This document shows positions 61,554-64,000 of a stretch of DNA of 64,000 nucleotides, in pieces. Position numbers and translations under genes: made by a program. Below the pieces are notes generated by a model. It saw only the letters and a list, made by a program, of their open reading frames with translations, had not been told where the DNA came from and made no database searches. This stretch comes from Streptomyces sp. WMMB 322 (GTDB lineage: Bacteria; Actinomycetota; Actinomycetes; Streptomycetales; Streptomycetaceae): contig NZ_FMHI01000017.1 in the NCBI RefSeq assembly GCF_900090145.1, positions 62,001 through 126,000 on the forward strand, in the 5' to 3' direction. Numbering within the stretch: the stretch's first letter is position 1; every line of letters starts with the position of its first letter.

Positions 61554-61607
61554 GTCCTTTGACATTCTTTGCCCCGGCCCGTGGCTTGCCGTGAGGAAGC
61601 AGAAGAA

Positions 61608-62312
61608 GTGGACCGCTTGTCCCTGTACCCGTCGTCCGACCCCCGCAGGCCCGCGTTCAACCGTGAGGCGGCACGCAGCACTCGCCAGGCGCTCGGGATG
61701 CGGGCCGAGGACGTCGCGTCGACGATGCTCAGCGCCTACGGGGTGCAGGTCACGCCTCTGACCGTACTGAGCTGGGAGTCGGGCGACCAGAGCCCCGGCG
61801 AGCGGGAGTTGACCGCTCTGGCGGGTGTGCTGTGGTGCTCCGTCGGCGATCTGATGGGGTCGCTCAGCAGCGTCCACCAGCACCGCCTCGCCCGCGGGGT
61901 CTCCACGTTCGACATGGCGCTGCGGCTGGGCCTCTCGCCCACCGAGTACGAGGAGATGGAGCGCGGCGGCCGCTGGCGGCTGACCCGGCGCCAGGCCGAA
62001 CTGCTCGGCGACGCACTGGCGTTGCCGTTGCGAGCCCGCCTGGACATCACCGGGCGCGACGCCCGGGCCGGCGAGCTGCTGCGGCGGGCGGTCACGACCC
62101 GCTGGCAGCCGTACGTGCAGCCCGTGTGCAAGCTGCTCGACCTGCCCAGGGCGCGCGTCGGCGGGATATTGCACCACCTGCACTCCGAATACCAGGAGAT
62201 GGTCGGAACCGTGGACTGGGGCGGGGGCACGATCTCCATGGAGCCCGGGGAGGAGGGGCGCGCCTTCCTCGCACGCCTCGTGGACGTGTTCTGCGAGCGG
62301 CTCGAAGCCTGA
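61608..62312 (+). CDS. XRE-type helix-turn-helix DNA-binding protein
   Basis: A 234-residue soluble protein. An N-terminal Cro/C1-like HTH is visible in 'ARSTRQALGMRAEDVASTML' and 'VQVTPLTVLSWESGDQSPGE', a second HTH-like helix pair in 'VSTFDMALRLGLSPTEYEEM', and a C-terminal helical domain. GTG 61608 is chosen because GAGGAAG lies eight bases upstream. It follows the permease by 54 bases in the same direction. Targets unknown. Confidence 0.8.
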   Translation: MDRLSLYPSSDPRRPAFNREAARSTRQALGMRAEDVASTMLSAYGVQVTPLTVLSWESGDQSPGERELTALAGVLWCSVGDLMGSLSSVHQHRLARGVSTFDMALRLGLSPTEYEEMERGGRWRLTRRQAELLGDALALPLRARLDITGRDARAGELLRRAVTTRWQPYVQPVCKLLDLPRARVGGILHHLHSEYQEMVGTVDWGGGTISMEPGEEGRAFLARLVDVFCERLEA

Positions 62313-62573
62313 ACCCCGGCCCTGCGCGCGTGGCCCTGCACGCGACTCAAGAAGAGCCTGACGCCCGAGTCCGCGTGCGGCCCGATTGTCTCTCACCCCT
62401 GGCTGCGCGCGGCCCAAGTGCCTGACGCCTGAGTCCCTTTGCCGGCTGCTCGGGCCCAGGAACGGCGCCGCGGACCCGGGCCGCGAAGCTGCGGACGAAT
62501 GGCTCCGGCCCAGAGGCTCCGGACGAAAGGCTCCGGACGCCGACAGCCGGTACCCCCTCACTGTCCCACTCAT
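62313..62573. other. Intergenic region with short repeats
   Basis: No gene seen. Direct repeats include CTGACGC(C/T)(C/T)GAGTCC at about 62359 and 62422, and three GGCTCCGGnC units at about 62501-62540. Confidence 0.4.
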
Positions 62574-62603
62574 GCCAACATGCGTGGGCCAACATGCGTT
62601 GAC
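62574..62603. promoter_or_regulatory. TetR double operator A of the FAD monooxygenase
   Basis: GCCAAC-ATGC-GTGGGC (62574-62589) and GCCAAC-ATGC-GTTGAC (62588-62603) overlap by two bases, the same 14-base offset as at the TetR gene. Its right end covers the -35 box. Confidence 0.75.
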
Positions 62604-62627
62604 ACTTCTGGCGGGCCGTCCTACCGT
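62599..62627 (+). promoter_or_regulatory. Promoter of the FAD monooxygenase
   Basis: TTGACA (62599-62604), 17-base spacer, TACCGT (62622-62627). The -35 box matches consensus exactly. The two double operators bracket it. Confidence 0.65.
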
Positions 62628-62630
62628 TGT

Positions 62631-62660
62631 GCCAACGGGCGTTGACCAACACCCGTTGGC
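62631..62660. promoter_or_regulatory. TetR double operator B of the FAD monooxygenase
   Basis: GCCAAC-GGGC-GTTGAC (62631-62646) and ACCAAC-ACCC-GTTGGC (62645-62660), again offset by 14 bases. The whole 30-bp box is an almost perfect inverted repeat, lying at the expected transcription start. Confidence 0.8.
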
Positions 62661-62682
62661 ATCTGCATTCCGGGAGGCTTCC

Positions 62683-64000
62683 ATGGCACACAGCGGCACG
62701 GACAGCACGGCCCGCACCGCCATCCCGCTCGCGGACGCCCCCGGCACGGCGGACGTGCTGGTCGTCGGAGCCGGCCCCACGGGGCTCCTGGCCGCCGGGG
62801 ATCTGGCCGCGGCCGGGCACAGCGTCACACTCGTCGAGCGACGGGACGAGACGATCAGCAACCTCTCCCGCGCACTCGTCGTGCACGCCCGCACCCTCGA
62901 ACAGCTGGACGCCCGCGGGCTTGCCGACGAACTGATCGGCACCGGCGCGCGGACGGACTCGCTCGGCCTCTTCGGACGGGCGGTGCTCCGTCCCGGACAG
63001 CTTCCCGGGCGCTTTCCGTTCGTGCTGGTCACCGGCCAGTTCGAGGTGGAGCGGCTGCTGGAGCGGCGCGCCCGCGAGGCAGGAGTGACCTTCCTGTACG
63101 GCACGGAGGTCCGCGGCCTCCGCCAGGACGGCACCGGCGTCGAGCTGGACGTCACCGAGGCGCGCCGGCCCCCCGCCGCGTCGCCGGAGGCGGAACCGGC
63201 ACCACAGGCGGAACCGGACGCGGAAGCGGCACCGGAGGCGGAGCCCCCGGCGGCGGTCCGCACCCTCCGCGCCTCGTACCTCGTCGGCGCCGACGGCGTG
63301 CACAGCACCGTCCGCGGACTTCTCGGACTGCCCTTCCCCGGCAAGTCCGTCCTCCGCTCGATCGTGCTGGCCGATGTGCGGCTGTCCGACCCCCCGGCCA
63401 CGCCCTTCCTCCTCAACGCGACGGAGGACGGCTTCGCCATCATCGCCTCCTTCGGGGGCGGCTGGTACCGCGTCCTGGGCTGGAACCGCCACCGGCAGCC
63501 CCCCGAGCGGGACCCCGCCGGGCCGGAGCACGGGGAAGGAGAGCCCGGCCTGGAGGAGGTCCGGGACCTCGCCGTCAGGGCGCTGGGCTCCGACCACGGG
63601 ATGCACGACCCCCGCTGGACCTCCCGGTTCCACAGCGACGAACGGCAGGCGCCGCGCTACACGGTGGGCCGCGTCTTCCTCGCGGGCGACGCCGCGCACG
63701 TCCATTCGCCGGCCGGAGGCATGGGCATGAACACCGGCCTCCAGGACGCCGCCAACCTCACCTGGAAGCTCTCGGCTGTGCTGCGCAGACACTCCCCCGT
63801 GACTCTGCTGGAGACGTACGACAGCGAACGGCACCCCGTCGGCACCCTCGTGCTGCGCATGAGCGGCGCCATCCTCCGCCTCGCCCTCACCCGCTCCGCC
63901 GCGGGCCGCGCGCTGCGCTCCACCGGCGCCGAAATCGTCAACCGTGTACGGCCGTTGGCGAACCGCGCCGTGCGGATGGTCTCCGGCATCGCCATCTCCT
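62683..64000 (+). CDS. FAD-dependent aromatic hydroxylase, 3' end outside window
   Basis: The first 439 residues of a PheA/TfdB-type (class A) flavin monooxygenase: FAD motif 'ADVLVVGAGPTGLLAAGDLA', 'SYLVGADGVHSTVRGLLGLP' (DG motif) and 'GRVFLAGDAAHVHSPAGGMG' followed by 'MNTGLQDAANLTWKL' (GD motif). A Pro/Ala/Glu-rich insertion (about residues 160-193, EAEP repeats) is unusual. GGGAGG precedes ATG 62683. Two TetR-type double operators and a consensus promoter lie directly upstream, so expression should be induced by a ligand of that TetR. Confidence 0.93.
   Translation, partial: MAHSGTDSTARTAIPLADAPGTADVLVVGAGPTGLLAAGDLAAAGHSVTLVERRDETISNLSRALVVHARTLEQLDARGLADELIGTGARTDSLGLFGRAVLRPGQLPGRFPFVLVTGQFEVERLLERRAREAGVTFLYGTEVRGLRQDGTGVELDVTEARRPPAASPEAEPAPQAEPDAEAAPEAEPPAAVRTLRASYLVGADGVHSTVRGLLGLPFPGKSVLRSIVLADVRLSDPPATPFLLNATEDGFAIIASFGGGWYRVLGWNRHRQPPERDPAGPEHGEGEPGLEEVRDLAVRALGSDHGMHDPRWTSRFHSDERQAPRYTVGRVFLAGDAAHVHSPAGGMGMNTGLQDAANLTWKLSAVLRRHSPVTLLETYDSERHPVGTLVLRMSGAILRLALTRSAAGRALRSTGAEIVNRVRPLANRAVRMVSGIAIS

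Noticed and set aside
1..64000. Polyketide or nonribosomal peptide gene cluster
   Set aside because: No ketosynthase, adenylation, carrier-protein or terpene synthase domains were found; the P450, SRPBCC and MaoC genes are scattered.

Overview
The window is chromosomal DNA from a high-GC actinomycete, almost certainly a Streptomyces or close relative. Coding regions have strong GC bias at third positions, GTG starts are common, and operons use ATGA/GTGA start-stop overlaps. The right half carries a gene set I know from the Streptomyces core: futalosine-pathway menaquinone genes (mqnE and the UbiX/UbiA/UbiD-type genes), system II cytochrome c maturation (ResA, CcdA, ResB, ResC) and hemL. No rRNA, tRNA or CRISPR array was seen.

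Layout. 1-9.4 kb holds a partial MaoC dehydratase, a TetR regulator, a TMEM175-type channel, a glycerol facilitator, an MFS transporter, a frameshifted secreted-protein gene, a 180-bp miniature inverted-repeat element, a methyltransferase and a DUF4142 protein. 9.7-17.6 kb is metabolic. A five-gene minus-strand operon (alpha/beta hydrolase, cytochrome P450, Tm-1-like UPF0261 protein, Tm-1-like TIM-barrel protein, cupin) is flanked by an ABM monooxygenase, an SRPBCC protein, an epoxide-hydrolase-like protein and a small EF-hand protein. 18.5-21.8 kb is a graveyard: a duplicated 3' end of the nearby dicarboxylate symporter, the tail of an LLM oxidoreductase, a truncated DUF4041 gene and an IS701-type transposase remnant, around an intact RidA/HxlR pair. 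21.8-25.7 kb has the symporter, DUF4229, GNAT and a secreted protein.

25.8-41.1 kb is an exopolysaccharide locus. Eight overlapping plus-strand genes supply two GT4 glycosyltransferases, an initiating phosphoglycosyltransferase, a Wzy/WaaL-like polymerase, a MurJ-like flippase, a polysaccharide deacetylase, a Wzz-like protein with a repetitive cytoplasmic tail and a CelD/FemAB-like acyltransferase. A GH26-like lipoprotein and an ATP-grasp/flavoprotein pair follow. 41.3-56.2 kb is respiratory core: menaquinone head-group and prenylation genes, a lipoprotein, a rhomboid protease, cytochrome c maturation and heme precursor synthesis. 56.5-64 kb holds a conserved hypothetical, an SRPBCC protein, a second copy of the miniature element, a TetR gene, a FadR-type regulator divergent from a lactate permease, an XRE-type regulator and the start of a FAD aromatic hydroxylase.

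Main unexpected signals. (1) A 30-bp double operator (two GCCAAC-N4-GTTGAC-type sites offset by 14 bp) abuts the TetR gene start at 58.7 kb and occurs twice in the promoter of the FAD monooxygenase 4 kb away, which predicts a regulon. (2) The two miniature elements share ancestry, both end in CTAG, and in both cases that CTAG supplies the TAG stop codon of the adjacent minus-strand gene; the second copy carries two nested hairpin cassettes. (3) The two halves of the tomato antiviral protein Tm-1 appear as separate overlapping genes in an operon with a P450.
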